Part shown: one piece after another, positions 6,631 to 15,394 of the stretch | How positions within the stretch are numbered: position 1 is the first letter of the stretch | Layout: every line of letters starts with the position of its first letter | Source of the DNA: an uncultured Eubacteriales bacterium | GTDB lineage: Bacteria; Bacillota; Clostridia; Oscillospirales; Oscillospiraceae | Reading direction: 5' to 3' | NCBI GenBank assembly: GCA_900552725.1 | Contig: USAT01000008.1 | Location: 1-32,471 of the forward strand | DNA: 32,471 bases | Notes under the pieces: model-generated | Databases searched by the model: none | What the model saw: the letters and a program-made list of their open reading frames with translations, nothing else | Told to the model about the DNA's origin: nothing | Program-made: the position numbers and the translations under genes

Positions 6631-7303
6631 CTGAACAGCGGCGCAGTATCCTAGTCAGATCTGCCGTCTCCTAAGAAGGGCCTAAAAATCCTTTAAAGGG
6701 CACAACTGTGAAACCTCTGGTGCTTGCTTCTTACGCCCAGTTTGGGGTGGGTGCTGGAGGGAGGCGTGCGAAATGCTCGCCTGCGGATGTAGGGCGCCCC
6801 TCAATGGCATGAGGGACCCGACCCTGCCTCCGTGGAGACCTGCTGTTGTGCACAGGCGTACTCCCCCTGTGGTAAGCGACCTGTGTACGAGGCAGATGAC
6901 GCCATCGACCCCCGATGGCAAGAAACCTGCATTGCGGTGCTACCCGGCCTTTGCTGCCGTAACGCTGTGTGCAGAGTAGCCTGCCTTGCGTGGGCACGGT
7001 GGATAGGGGAGCTGAAGCACCAAGGGCCCCGGCCAGGGCCCGCGTGCGATTCCCTTGAAACCCTGCCTGCAAAAGAGGATAAGAGGCGGCGTGACTGCTG
7101 TGGAAATCACCTAGGCTGTCCATTTTCATGGGGCCTTGGGAGGATTGCAGTGCGGACTAAGTGGCAGTCGGGTATCACGACGCGGTAACGCCGTGATGCA
7201 GCACCTAAGGGGAAACCACCTGATCGGCGACGAGAGGCATGCTGTGGGGAAAACCAACCCGTACCTAAGCCGCAAGATTTACTCCCGATGCTGCCCTGTT
7301 CAG
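6631..7303 (+). ncRNA. ole: OLE RNA (ornate, large, extremophilic RNA)
   Basis: About 673 nt with no plausible gene, between a strong promoter and a terminator. The two ends pair: CTGAACAG (6631-6638) with CTGTTCAG (7296-7303), and GCAGTATC (6643-6650) with GATGCTGC (7287-7294, one G-U pair), closing the whole RNA. Internal stems include CCCTCA/TGAGGG (6798-6803/6810-6815), CCATCG/CGATGG (6902-6907/6913-6918), GGGCCC/GGGCCC (7024-7029/7036-7041) and ATCACG/CGTGAT (7174-7179/7192-7197). The name rests on size and on the characteristic setting: it directly precedes the membrane protein OapA in the dxs-tlyA-argR-recN neighbourhood where OLE genes are known to lie. In Bacillus (Alkalihalobacillus) halodurans, OLE RNA forms a membrane complex with OapA and partner proteins linked to alcohol, cold and magnesium stress. 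I could not check the covariance model. Confidence 0.88.
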
Positions 7304-7317
7304 TTTTTGACTTTGAC

Positions 7318-7340
7318 CGCCGGAGTGCGTCCGGCGTTTT
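7318..7340 (+). terminator. Intrinsic terminator between OLE RNA and oapA
   Basis: CGCCGGA (7318-7324), loop GTGCG and TCCGGCG (7330-7336) are followed by TTTT. It would release OLE RNA as a separate transcript. Partial read-through could feed oapA and dxs, for which no separate strong promoter is evident. Confidence 0.85.
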
Positions 7341-7359
7341 GAAATGAGGTTTTTTCATC

Positions 7360-7908
7360 TTGAGTAGTGACAAAGGCAAGCCCAAAAAGAAGAACGACCA
7401 TTGGCCGCTGCGGGTATTTTTCCTGGCAGTGGCGCTCAGCGCGCTGCTGAGCTTTTTCTCCTCCACCGCCCTGAGCGGCGCGGGCTATGTGGTGGCCATC
7501 CTGGTGCTGCTGGCCTTCATCGCCCTGGGCATCGTGTTCGACATGGTCGGCGTGGCGGTGACGGCGGCGGACCCCAAGCCGTTCCACTCCATGGCCGCCC
7601 ATAAGGAAAAGGGCGGCAAGGAGGCCATCCGCCTGCTGTCCAACGCCAACCGCGTCAGCTCCGTGTGCAACGACGTGGTGGGCGACATCTGCGGCATCGT
7701 CAGCGGCTCCACCGCGGCGGTGATCGTGGCGGCCCTGCAGCGGGATTTCAGCACCACCAACGTGATGATCTCCATCGGCGTGACGGCGCTGATCTCCGGA
7801 TTGACCATCGGCGGCAAGGCGCTGTTCAAGAAGGTGGCCATCAACGAATGTACCGCCGTGGTGTACCGGGTGGCGCGGATCATGCACGCGCTGCATCTCT
7901 ATCGCTGA
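7360..7908 (+). CDS. oapA: OLE-associated membrane protein OapA
   Basis: A 182-aa membrane protein with a basic N-terminus (KGKPKKKN) and about four hydrophobic segments (near residues 19-37, 42-63, 104-122 and 133-150). Conserved-looking motifs are VTAADPKPFHSMA after the second segment and NRVSSVCNDVVGDICGIVSG. Length and layout fit OapA, the integral membrane partner that brings OLE RNA to the membrane. The start is TTG 7360 with GAGGT about 10 nt upstream; no ATG fits as well. It sits between OLE RNA and dxs, ending 18 nt before dxs. In characterised bacteria, loss of OLE or OapA impairs growth with short-chain alcohols, in cold and at raised Mg2+. Confidence 0.88.
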   Translation: MSSDKGKPKKKNDHWPLRVFFLAVALSALLSFFSSTALSGAGYVVAILVLLAFIALGIVFDMVGVAVTAADPKPFHSMAAHKEKGGKEAIRLLSNANRVSSVCNDVVGDICGIVSGSTAAVIVAALQRDFSTTNVMISIGVTALISGLTIGGKALFKKVAINECTAVVYRVARIMHALHLYR

Positions 7909-7926
7909 AATGAGGAATGACCCCTG

Positions 7927-9780
7927 ATGCTGGAATCCATTCACAGCCCTGCTGATGTGAAGCAGTTGAATATGGCCCAGACCCGCCAGCTTTGCGACGA
8001 ACTGCGCGCCTTTTTGGTGCGCAATGTGGCAAGGACAGGCGGTCATTTGGCGTCTAATCTGGGCGTGGTGGAGCTGACGGTGGCCATCCACCGGGTGTTT
8101 GACACCTCCCGCGACCGGCTGGTGTTCGACGTGGGGCACCAGTGCTACGTCCATAAGATCCTGACGGGCCGCCGTGAGCGGATGGATACCCTGCGGCAGC
8201 TGGGCGGCATCTCCGGCTTTCCCAAGCCCTATGAGAGCGTCCACGACGCCTTTATGGCGGGACATGCCTCCAACTCCGTCTCCGTGGCGCTGGGCATGGC
8301 CAAGGCCCGTACCATGCAGCATCAGGATTATGACGTGATCGCCCTGATCGGCGACGGCGCGCTGGGCGGCGGCCTCAGCTTCGAGGGGCTGAACAACGCC
8401 GGCGCCTCCGGCGAACCCATGATCGTCATTCTCAACGACAACGGCATGTCCATCGCCCCCAATGTGGGGGCGGTCAGCCGTCATCTGTCCCGGCTGCGGA
8501 CAAAGCCGGGATACTACGAATTCAAGAAGCGCTATCGCAGGCTGCTGGGCACCGGCGCGGTGGGCGGCAGGATCTATCAGATCAGCCACGACGTGAAAAC
8601 GGCCCTGAAAAAGACGCTGCTGCCGGGCAGCTCCATGTTCGAGAGCATGGGCTTTGCCTATATGGGCCCGGTGGACGGCCACGATGTGGAGGCGCTGGAG
8701 CAGTCTCTGCAGTGGGCGCGGGAGCAGCGCTGCCCCGTGCTGCTGCATGTGCGCACCGTGAAGGGGAAGGGCTACGCTCCCGCGGAGGAGCGCCCCGCCG
8801 ACTATCACGGCGTGGGACCATTTGATCCCGAGACCGGCAGGCCGCGGAAGCCCTCCGGTGCGGATTTCTCCCATGTGTTCGGCCAGGAGCTGACGAAGCT
8901 GGCGGGGGAGGATGAACGCGTGTGCGCCATTACCGCCGCCATGCAGGAGGGCACAGGCCTGACGGAGTTTGCCGGGGCTTACCCCCGTCGGCTCTTTGAC
9001 GTGGGCATTGCCGAGGGCCACGCCGTATCCATGGCGGGCGGCATGGCCAAGCAGGGGCTTTTGCCGGTGTTCGCGGTGTATTCCAGCTTTTTGCAGCGGG
9101 GCTATGACCAGTTGATCCAGGATGTGGCGCTGGACAGCCTGCATGTGGTGCTGGGCGTTGACCGGGCGGGCCTGGTGGGCGCCGACGGCGAGACCCATCA
9201 CGGCTGCTTTGACGCGCTGTATCTGGCCCAGGTGCCCCATATGACGGTGCTGTGCCCCGCCAGCTTTGCCGAGCTGCGGCAGATGCTGCGGCGGGCGGTC
9301 TTTGCGCTGACCGGCCCGGTGGCCGTCCGCTATCCCCGTGGCGGGGAGGGCGTGTACCGGGGCTGCTGCGGCGATGAGATCTTTACGGAGCTGCGGCAGG
9401 GGAGCGACTGCACCATCCTGGCCTATGGCATATTGATCAATCAGGCGCTGGAGGCGGCGGAGCTGCTGTGTCAGGCGGGCATCGAGGCCCGCGTGGTGAA
9501 GCTGAACGCCATCGCGCCGCTGCGCAATGACGAGGTGCTGGCGGCACTGGGCGCGGAGAAGCGCCTGCTGGTGCTGGAGGACTGCATGGGCAGCGGCTGC
9601 GTGGGCCAGCGGCTGACGGCCATCCTGGCCCAGCAGGGCCGGATGCCGGGCCGGCTGATTCTGAAGAACCTGGGGGACACCATCCCCTGCCACGGCAGCG
9701 TGCCGCAGCTGTACGCCCAGTGCGGACTGGACGCGGAGCATGTGGCGGCGGCGTTGAAGGAGGCGTGCCATGAGCAATAA
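7927..9780 (+). CDS. dxs: 1-deoxy-D-xylulose-5-phosphate synthase
   Basis: 617 aa. Condenses pyruvate and glyceraldehyde 3-phosphate to DXP, the entry to the MEP isoprenoid pathway and a precursor supply for thiamine and pyridoxal. Visible signatures are GGHLASNLGVVELT with the active-site His 40, the thiamine-diphosphate motif GDGALGGGLSFEGLNNAG (142-159), VGIAEGHAVSMAGG in the pyrimidine-binding domain, and DRAGLVGADGETHHG in the C-terminal half. Length is normal (about 620). The start ATG 7927 follows a GAGGA site. The gene overlaps tlyA by 11 nt, so translation is coupled. Confidence 0.96.
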   Translation: MLESIHSPADVKQLNMAQTRQLCDELRAFLVRNVARTGGHLASNLGVVELTVAIHRVFDTSRDRLVFDVGHQCYVHKILTGRRERMDTLRQLGGISGFPKPYESVHDAFMAGHASNSVSVALGMAKARTMQHQDYDVIALIGDGALGGGLSFEGLNNAGASGEPMIVILNDNGMSIAPNVGAVSRHLSRLRTKPGYYEFKKRYRRLLGTGAVGGRIYQISHDVKTALKKTLLPGSSMFESMGFAYMGPVDGHDVEALEQSLQWAREQRCPVLLHVRTVKGKGYAPAEERPADYHGVGPFDPETGRPRKPSGADFSHVFGQELTKLAGEDERVCAITAAMQEGTGLTEFAGAYPRRLFDVGIAEGHAVSMAGGMAKQGLLPVFAVYSSFLQRGYDQLIQDVALDSLHVVLGVDRAGLVGADGETHHGCFDALYLAQVPHMTVLCPASFAELRQMLRRAVFALTGPVAVRYPRGGEGVYRGCCGDEIFTELRQGSDCTILAYGILINQALEAAELLCQAGIEARVVKLNAIAPLRNDEVLAALGAEKRLLVLEDCMGSGCVGQRLTAILAQQGRMPGRLILKNLGDTIPCHGSVPQLYAQCGLDAEHVAAALKEACHEQ

Positions 9781-10585
9781 AACGAGACTGGACGTCCTGC
9801 TGGTGGAGCAGGGCCTGCAGGAGAGCCGCCAGAAGGCGCAGGCCACCATCATGGCGGGCATTGTGTACGTCAACAATCAGAAGGTGGACAAGCCGGGTAC
9901 GGCAGTCCCCAACGACGCCCATATCGAGGTGCGGGGCAAGACGCTGCGGTATGTGAGCCGGGGCGGCCTGAAGCTGGAAAAAGCCATGCAGACCTGGCCC
10001 ATTGTGCTGGAGGGAAAGACCTGCGCCGACATCGGCTCCTCCACCGGCGGCTTTACCGACTGCATGCTGCAAAACGGCGCGCGGAAGGTGTACGCCGTGG
10101 ACGTGGGCACCAACCAACTGGCGTGGAAGCTGCGCACCGATCCCCGGGTGGTGTGTCTGGAAAAGACCAACGCCCGGACGCTGACCGCCCAGCAGGTGCC
10201 GGAGGCGCTGGATTTCGCCTCCATCGACGTGTCCTTTATCTCCTTGAAGCTGATCTTCCCGGCGCTGTATCCGCTGCTGCGCGAGGGCGGCGAGGTAGCC
10301 TGCCTCATCAAGCCCCAGTTCGAGGCGGGCCGGGAAAAGGTGGGCAAAAAGGGCGTCGTCCGTGACAGCGCCGTCCATCTGGAGGTGCTGGAGCACTTCC
10401 TGGAACACGCAAAGGAAAATCATTTTGCGGTGCTGGGCATTACATACTCTCCCATCCGCGGACCGGAGGGGAACATCGAATATCTGGGATACCTTCGCAA
10501 ATCCGACGAACAGGACGCGGCCGTCGACCTGCGCGCTGTGGTGACAGCATCCCATGAGACATTGAAGGAGGGAGAAGCGCGGTGA
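9770..10585 (+). CDS. tlyA: TlyA-family rRNA 2'-O-methyltransferase (S4 + FtsJ)
   Basis: 271 aa. The N-terminal S4 RNA-binding domain (about 1-65, RLDVLLVEQGLQESRQKAQ) is followed by an FtsJ-type Rossmann methyltransferase with ADIGSSTGGFTDCMLQNGA as the SAM site. The family 2'-O-methylates cytidines in 16S and 23S rRNA in Mycobacterium. The Firmicute member (YqxC) sits in the same dxs-argR-recN cluster and its role is less well tested. The start inside the end of dxs and the GTGA overlap with nadK show a tight operon. Confidence 0.93.
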   Translation: MSNKTRLDVLLVEQGLQESRQKAQATIMAGIVYVNNQKVDKPGTAVPNDAHIEVRGKTLRYVSRGGLKLEKAMQTWPIVLEGKTCADIGSSTGGFTDCMLQNGARKVYAVDVGTNQLAWKLRTDPRVVCLEKTNARTLTAQQVPEALDFASIDVSFISLKLIFPALYPLLREGGEVACLIKPQFEAGREKVGKKGVVRDSAVHLEVLEHFLEHAKENHFAVLGITYSPIRGPEGNIEYLGYLRKSDEQDAAVDLRAVVTASHETLKEGEAR

Positions 10586-11451
10586 AAAAGAAAGTCATCC
10601 TATGCCCCAATCCCTATCGGGACAGTGAGCTGAAGGTGGCCAAGGATGCCAAGGCCATTCTGGAGAGCATCGGCTTTGAGACGGTGGTGTGCCTGCCCTT
10701 CCATCGTGACGGCTACGGCGACGAGCTGGGTGTGCCGGTGCGGCAGCTGCAGCAGGAGATCAAGGCCGCCGACCTGATGATCGCCTTCGGCGGCGACGGC
10801 ACCATCCTGCACCTGAGCCGCACGGCGGCACTGCACAACGTGCCGGTGCTGGGCATCAATCTGGGCAGCCTGGGCTTTATGTCGGAGCTGGAGGCCAACG
10901 AGTTGGAGCGCCTGCGGGATCTGCAGAGCTGGGACTTCGTGGTGGAGTCCCGCATGATGCTGGACGTGACCATCTTCCGGGGCGGCAACGCCGTATACAG
11001 CAACATCGCCCTCAACGACGCGGTGGTGTCAAAGGGCTCTGTGGCAAGGGTCGTCCGGCTGGATATCTTTACAGAGGAGGGCCGCCTGACCAAGGTCACC
11101 GGCGACGGCGTGGTGATCTCCACGCCCACCGGCTCCACCGGCTACTCCATGGCCGCCGGCGGCCCCATCGTGGAACCCACGGCCCGGAACCTGCTGATCA
11201 CGCCCATCTGTCCCCACTCTACCCGCGCGACCTCCTATGTGCTGTCGCCGGAGCATGTGATTACCATTGAGGCGGCGGACGCCAACCGGAAGTTCGTCTA
11301 TCTCTCCGCCGACGGCGGCAAGGCGTTTTCCCTGAAAAACGGCGACAGAGTCCGTGTGCGGCAGTCCAAGTTCGCTATGGGCCTTGTGCGCCTCAGCAAA
11401 AAGAGCTTCTGCGAGATCCTTGACTATAAAATGGGAGGCTGCGAGAAATGA
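10582..11451 (+). CDS. nadK: NAD kinase
   Basis: 289 aa. Phosphorylates NAD to NADP. The hallmark GGDGT motif lies in AFGGDGTILHLSR near residue 72, and GDGVVISTPTGSTGYSMAAGGPIV marks the nucleotide-binding C-terminal domain. The start is GTG 10582, overlapping the tlyA stop in GTGA, with GGAGGGAGAAGCGC upstream. The stop overlaps the argR start (ATGA), so the gene is embedded in a coupled operon. Confidence 0.96.
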   Translation: MKKKVILCPNPYRDSELKVAKDAKAILESIGFETVVCLPFHRDGYGDELGVPVRQLQQEIKAADLMIAFGGDGTILHLSRTAALHNVPVLGINLGSLGFMSELEANELERLRDLQSWDFVVESRMMLDVTIFRGGNAVYSNIALNDAVVSKGSVARVVRLDIFTEEGRLTKVTGDGVVISTPTGSTGYSMAAGGPIVEPTARNLLITPICPHSTRATSYVLSPEHVITIEAADANRKFVYLSADGGKAFSLKNGDRVRVRQSKFAMGLVRLSKKSFCEILDYKMGGCEK

Positions 11452-11900
11452 AAAATGTCCGGCAGGAAAAGCTGCTGCAGATCATCAGCGAAGAGGCCAT
11501 CGAGACCCAGGAGCAGCTTTTGAAGCGGCTGAACGACCTGGGCATCCAGTCCACCCAGGCCACCATTTCCCGGGACATCAAGCAGCTCCATTTGGTGAAG
11601 GAGCCCACCGGCCAGGGACGCTACCGCTATGCCGTGTCGGTGCAGAAAACGAAGCTGAACTTCGCCGACAAGCTGCGCACCATCTTCCGCGAGAGCGTAA
11701 TCAGCGTGGAGGCAGCCCAGAATATCGTGGTGCTGAAAACCATCGAGGGCATGGCCCAGGGTGCGGCCTTCGCGCTGGACAACATGGGCGATACCGACAT
11801 CGTGGGCACGCTGGCCGGCGACGACACCATCTTCCTGGTGTTCCACGACAACATCCAGGCATTGGATTTCTGCGAACAGGTGAAACAGATGCTGCGCTGA
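11448..11900 (+). CDS. argR: Arginine repressor ArgR/AhrC
   Basis: 150 aa, the usual ArgR length. A winged-helix DNA-binding domain (residues 1-70, STQATISRDIKQLHLVKEP) is followed by the arginine-binding and hexamerisation domain ending GTLAGDDTIFLVFHD. It represses arginine biosynthesis and activates catabolism when arginine is plentiful. It overlaps the end of nadK and lies upstream of recN, the classical Firmicute order. No ARG-box was identified in the window. Confidence 0.95.
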   Translation: MKNVRQEKLLQIISEEAIETQEQLLKRLNDLGIQSTQATISRDIKQLHLVKEPTGQGRYRYAVSVQKTKLNFADKLRTIFRESVISVEAAQNIVVLKTIEGMAQGAAFALDNMGDTDIVGTLAGDDTIFLVFHDNIQALDFCEQVKQMLR

Positions 11901-11919
11901 CGCGCAACGGAGGGCTGCT

Positions 11920-13602
11920 ATGCTGGAACTGCTTCATATCGAGAATATCGCCATCATCGAGGAGGCGGAGATCGCCTTCCGCCCCGGCTTCAACGCCCTG
12001 ACGGGCGAGACCGGCGCCGGTAAATCCATCGTGATCGACGCCATGAGCGCCGTGCTGGGCCAGCGCACCTCCCGTGATCTGATCCGCACCGGCGCCAGTA
12101 AGGCCTTCGTCAGCGCGCTGTTCTCCCATGTGGATCCCGCCCTGTGTGAGGAGCTGGGGGCCTCGCCCGACGAGAACGGCGACCTGATGCTCCAGCGGGA
12201 GATCGGCGCGGACGGCAAGAACGTCTGCCGTGTGGGCGGGCGGCCCGTTACCGTATCCCAGCTGCGGACGCTGGGCAGCCGTCTGGTGAATATCCACGGC
12301 CAGCACGACGGCCAGCAGCTGCTGGACGAGGAGCAGCATCTGGCGTATCTGGACAGCTTCGGAAAAGTGGACAGCCTTCTGGAAGCCTATGCTGACAAGT
12401 ATAATGCCTTGACGGACATCCGCCGTAAAATGAACGCATTGCAAATGGATGAGGCAGAGAAGGCCCGGCGGATGGACACCCTGCAATACCAGATAGGCGA
12501 GCTGGAGCGGGCCAAGCTGAAGAGCGGCGAGGAGGAAGAGCTGCAAGGTCGCCGCAATTTGCTGCGGAACGCCGAGAAGTTCATCTCCGCCGTGTCGGGA
12601 GCGGACTATGCCCTGAACGGCGGTGAGGACGGCAGCGGCGTGCTGAACCTGCTGCGGCAGGCTCAGGACGCGCTGGGCACCGTGCGCCATCTGGACGAGG
12701 GCTTCAACGCCCTGTACGAGCGTCTGGAGAGCGCGTACAGCGAGGCGTATGACATCGCCTTCTCCGTGGCGGAGCAGCGGGAGAACTTCGATTTTTCCCC
12801 CAATGAGCTGGACGAGGTGGAGGGCCGGTTGGATCAGCTCTACCGCCTGAAAAAGAAGTACGGCGCCACCGTGGAGGATATGCTGGCGTATCTGGACAAC
12901 TGCCGCAGGGAGTTGGATGACATCGCCTACGCAGGCGATGCCTTGGCCCGGCTGGAGAAGGACTGCGCCAAGGCGGAGAAGGCCGCCCGCAAGGCGGCGG
13001 AGGAGCTGTCCGCCGCCCGCAAGGCCGCCGGTGAGACGCTGTCCCAGGCCATCCTGACGGAGCTGCGGCAGTTGGATATGGGCAAGATCCGCTTTCAGGT
13101 GGACTTTGCCGAGAAGCCGCTGGACGCTGCCGGTATGGATCAGGTGCGGTTTCTCATGTCCGCTAACCTGGGCGAGGAGCTGAAGCCCATCAACAAGATC
13201 GCCTCCGGCGGCGAGCTGGCCCGCATCATGCTGGCCATGAAGAACGTCCTCAGTGAGCAGGATCATGTGGCCACCATGGTGTTTGACGAGGTGGATACCG
13301 GCGTCAGCGGCCGGGCCGCCCAGAAGGTGGCCGAGAAGATGGCCCGCATCAGCCGCCATAAGCAGGTGCTGTGTGTCACCCATCTGCCACAGCTGGCCGC
13401 CATGGCGGATACCCACTTCTCCGTGGAGAAGGGGGAGGCCAATGGCCGCACCTTCACCCAGGTGCGGCAGCTTGATCGGAAGCAGCGGCAGATGGAGCTG
13501 GCCCGCCTGACCGGCGGCGCGCAGGTGACGGAGACCATGCTGCAGGGCGCGGAGGAGCTGCTGACCCAGGCGGAGAAATTCCGGGCGGAGATGGCGGAAT
13601 AA
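11920..13602 (+). CDS. recN: DNA repair protein RecN
   Basis: 560 aa SMC-like ATPase acting early at double-strand breaks. Walker A is GETGAGKS (near 28-35), with a central coiled coil (about 150-350, Lys/Glu/Ala-rich with a hinge), the signature ASGGELARIMLA and Walker B MVFDEVDTGVSG, then VTHLPQLAAMA. The start ATG 11920 has CGGAGGG in front. Last gene of the dxs operon; no clear terminator follows, but a new promoter lies at 13655. Confidence 0.96.
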   Translation: MLELLHIENIAIIEEAEIAFRPGFNALTGETGAGKSIVIDAMSAVLGQRTSRDLIRTGASKAFVSALFSHVDPALCEELGASPDENGDLMLQREIGADGKNVCRVGGRPVTVSQLRTLGSRLVNIHGQHDGQQLLDEEQHLAYLDSFGKVDSLLEAYADKYNALTDIRRKMNALQMDEAEKARRMDTLQYQIGELERAKLKSGEEEELQGRRNLLRNAEKFISAVSGADYALNGGEDGSGVLNLLRQAQDALGTVRHLDEGFNALYERLESAYSEAYDIAFSVAEQRENFDFSPNELDEVEGRLDQLYRLKKKYGATVEDMLAYLDNCRRELDDIAYAGDALARLEKDCAKAEKAARKAAEELSAARKAAGETLSQAILTELRQLDMGKIRFQVDFAEKPLDAAGMDQVRFLMSANLGEELKPINKIASGGELARIMLAMKNVLSEQDHVATMVFDEVDTGVSGRAAQKVAEKMARISRHKQVLCVTHLPQLAAMADTHFSVEKGEANGRTFTQVRQLDRKQRQMELARLTGGAQVTETMLQGAEELLTQAEKFRAEMAE

Positions 13603-13654
13603 ATTCACCTTATGAGAGGTATTTATAAATATTTTTCATATTGCGAAAAAAGTG

Positions 13655-13682
13655 TTGACAAACGAAAAAAATCTGCTACAAT
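13655..13682 (+). promoter_or_regulatory. Promoter of the tyrS T-box transcript
   Basis: TTGACA (13655-13660), a 16-nt spacer and TACAAT (13677-13682), in an AT-rich stretch directly after recN. It drives the T-box leader. Confidence 0.85.
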
Positions 13683-13689
13683 AGTGGCA

Positions 13690-13973
13690 ACTTGATACCG
13701 TTACCGTGATGAAGGGAAGAAGTAACACGCCCCGGCGCCTGCAAAGAGAACCTCTGGCTGGTGAAAAGAGGAGAGGGCGGCGCGTGCGAATACATCCCGG
13801 AGCAGCCTTCTGAAAGCCTGAACTTCGAGGTCAGTAGGGATGTGTCGGGTTCGCCCGTTACAGCGATAGGGTGTGTCAGCACCCGACGAGGCCGTTTTCC
13901 GTGAGGAGGCGGCGAACATGAGGTGGTACCGCGATAATTTGTCGCCCTCTGTCCAAGGACAGGGGGCGTTTTT
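13690..13973 (+). promoter_or_regulatory. Tyrosine T-box riboswitch with terminator
   Basis: The T-box consensus AGGTGGTACCGCG is at 13921-13933. The terminator stem CGCCCTCTGTCC...GGACAGGGGGCG (13943-13968) and a T-run follow it. The Stem I specifier loop contains GAA-TAC-ATC with TAC (13791-13793), a tyrosine codon, opposite an AGTA bulge. Uncharged tRNA-Tyr pairs with TAC and, through its acceptor end, with the TGG bulge, favouring the antiterminator and tyrS expression. Specifier and downstream gene agree. Confidence 0.93.
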
Positions 13974-14045
13974 ATTTTGCTGCACCGCCATACCTCTTGT
14001 CAAAAACTCAACATCACAGATCGTATAGGAAAGGAATGTAAGAAA

Positions 14046-15272
14046 ATGGGTATTTATGAAGAACTGGTGGCCCGCGGCTTGATCGCCCAGGTCACGAATG
14101 AGGAAGAGATCCGCGAGATGGTCAACAACGGCAAGGCCACCTTCTACATCGGCTTTGACTGCACGGCCGATTCCCTGCATGTTGGCCACTTTATGGCCCT
14201 GTGCCTGATGAAGCGTCTGCAGATGGCGGGCAACAAGCCCATCGCCCTGATCGGCGACGGCACCACTCTGATCGGCGACCCCTCCGGCCGTACCGACATG
14301 CGCCAGATGCTGACCGAGGAGACCATCAAGCACAATGCCGAGTGCTTCAAGCGCCAGATGGAGAAGTTCATCGACTTCTCCGAGGGTAAGGCCCTGATGC
14401 TGTATAACTCCGAGTGGCTGAAGCCCCTGAACTATATCGAAATGCTGCGCGAGGTGGGCGCATGCTTCTCCGTCAACAACATGCTGCGTGCCGAGTGCTA
14501 CAAGCAGCGCATGGAGAAGGGTCTCAGCTTCCTGGAATTCAACTACATGATCATGCAGAGCTACGATTTCTACTACATGTTCCAGCACTATGGCTGCAAC
14601 ATGCAGTTCGGCGGCAACGACCAGTGGAGCAACATGCTGGGCGGTACCGAGCTGATCCGCAGAAAGCTGGGCAAGGACGCCCACGCCATGACCATCACCC
14701 TGCTGCTGAACTCCGAGGGCAAGAAGATGGGCAAGACCGCCAGCGGCGCTGTGTGGCTGGATCCCAACAAGACCAGCCCCTTCGAGTTCTTCCAGTACTG
14801 GCGCAATGTGGATGACGCCGACGTGCTGAAGTGCATCCGCATGCTGACCTTCCTGCCGCTGGAGCAGATCGACACCATGTCCTCCTGGGAAGGCTCCCAG
14901 CTCAACGAGGCCAAGGACATTCTGGCCTATGAGCTGACCAAGCTGGTCCACGGTGAGGAGGAAGCTGAGAAGGCCCGTACCGCATCTCAGGCACTGTTCT
15001 CCGGTGCAGGCGATGCCGAGCATATGCCCACCACCGAGCTGACCAACGACGACTTCGGCGGCGGCTCCATCGACGTGCTGAGCCTGCTGGTGAAGTGCGG
15101 TCTGGCTGCCTCTAAGGGCGAGGCCCGCCGTCTGGTACAGCAGGGCGGCGTGTCCGTCAACGACGAGAAGGTGTCCGCGATCGAGACCACCTTCGGCTGC
15201 GAGCAGTTTACAGGCGATGGTGTGATCATCAAGAAAGGCAAGAAGGTCTTCCATCGCGCTGTTCTGGTATAA
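14046..15272 (+). CDS. tyrS: Tyrosyl-tRNA synthetase
   Basis: 408 aa class Ic synthetase. The HIGH-type motif is HVGH (45-48), the KMSKS equivalent is KMGKT (227-231), as is usual for TyrRS, and a C-terminal S4 RNA-binding domain (about 340-400) is present. The start ATG 14046 is chosen because AGGAAAGGAATG precedes it; the in-frame Met at 13977 lies within the T-box terminator region. Expression is controlled by the T-box. Confidence 0.96.
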   Translation: MGIYEELVARGLIAQVTNEEEIREMVNNGKATFYIGFDCTADSLHVGHFMALCLMKRLQMAGNKPIALIGDGTTLIGDPSGRTDMRQMLTEETIKHNAECFKRQMEKFIDFSEGKALMLYNSEWLKPLNYIEMLREVGACFSVNNMLRAECYKQRMEKGLSFLEFNYMIMQSYDFYYMFQHYGCNMQFGGNDQWSNMLGGTELIRRKLGKDAHAMTITLLLNSEGKKMGKTASGAVWLDPNKTSPFEFFQYWRNVDDADVLKCIRMLTFLPLEQIDTMSSWEGSQLNEAKDILAYELTKLVHGEEEAEKARTASQALFSGAGDAEHMPTTELTNDDFGGGSIDVLSLLVKCGLAASKGEARRLVQQGGVSVNDEKVSAIETTFGCEQFTGDGVIIKKGKKVFHRAVLV

Positions 15273-15330
15273 TTTTTTCTCCAAGACCCTATTCCCCTGT
15301 TTATATCACTGACCATGATATAGCTCAAAC

Positions 15331-15362
15331 AAATAAGCCGTGGCTTTCGCCACGGCTTATTT
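15331..15362. terminator. Bidirectional terminator between tyrS and the LacI regulator
   Basis: AAATAAGCCGTGGC (15331-15344) pairs perfectly with GCCACGGCTTATTT (15349-15362) around a TTTC loop. T-rich sequence follows on the plus strand (TTGTTTTTGTTT) and a shorter stretch on the minus strand, so it can end both converging transcripts. Confidence 0.9.
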
Positions 15363-15394
15363 GTTTTTGTTTGCACAGCGGCAGGGAGGAGGCA

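Noticed and set aside
6631..7303. RNase P RNA, tmRNA or group II intron
   Set aside because: RNase P core motifs, a tmRNA tag frame and a domain V hairpin were looked for and not found; the oapA neighbour and closing helix fit OLE.
7300..9876. 858-codon open frame on the minus strand opposite dxs and oapA
   Set aside because: Composition (His/Gln/Arg/Ala rich, no domain) is the usual antisense shadow of a GC-rich gene; dxs on the other strand has all family motifs.
11701..13608. 635-codon minus-strand frame opposite recN
   Set aside because: Antisense shadow; recN motifs are complete on the plus strand.
13977..14045. Upstream start for tyrS
   Set aside because: Lies in the tail of the T-box terminator; ATG 14046 has the ribosome site and the family N-terminus.
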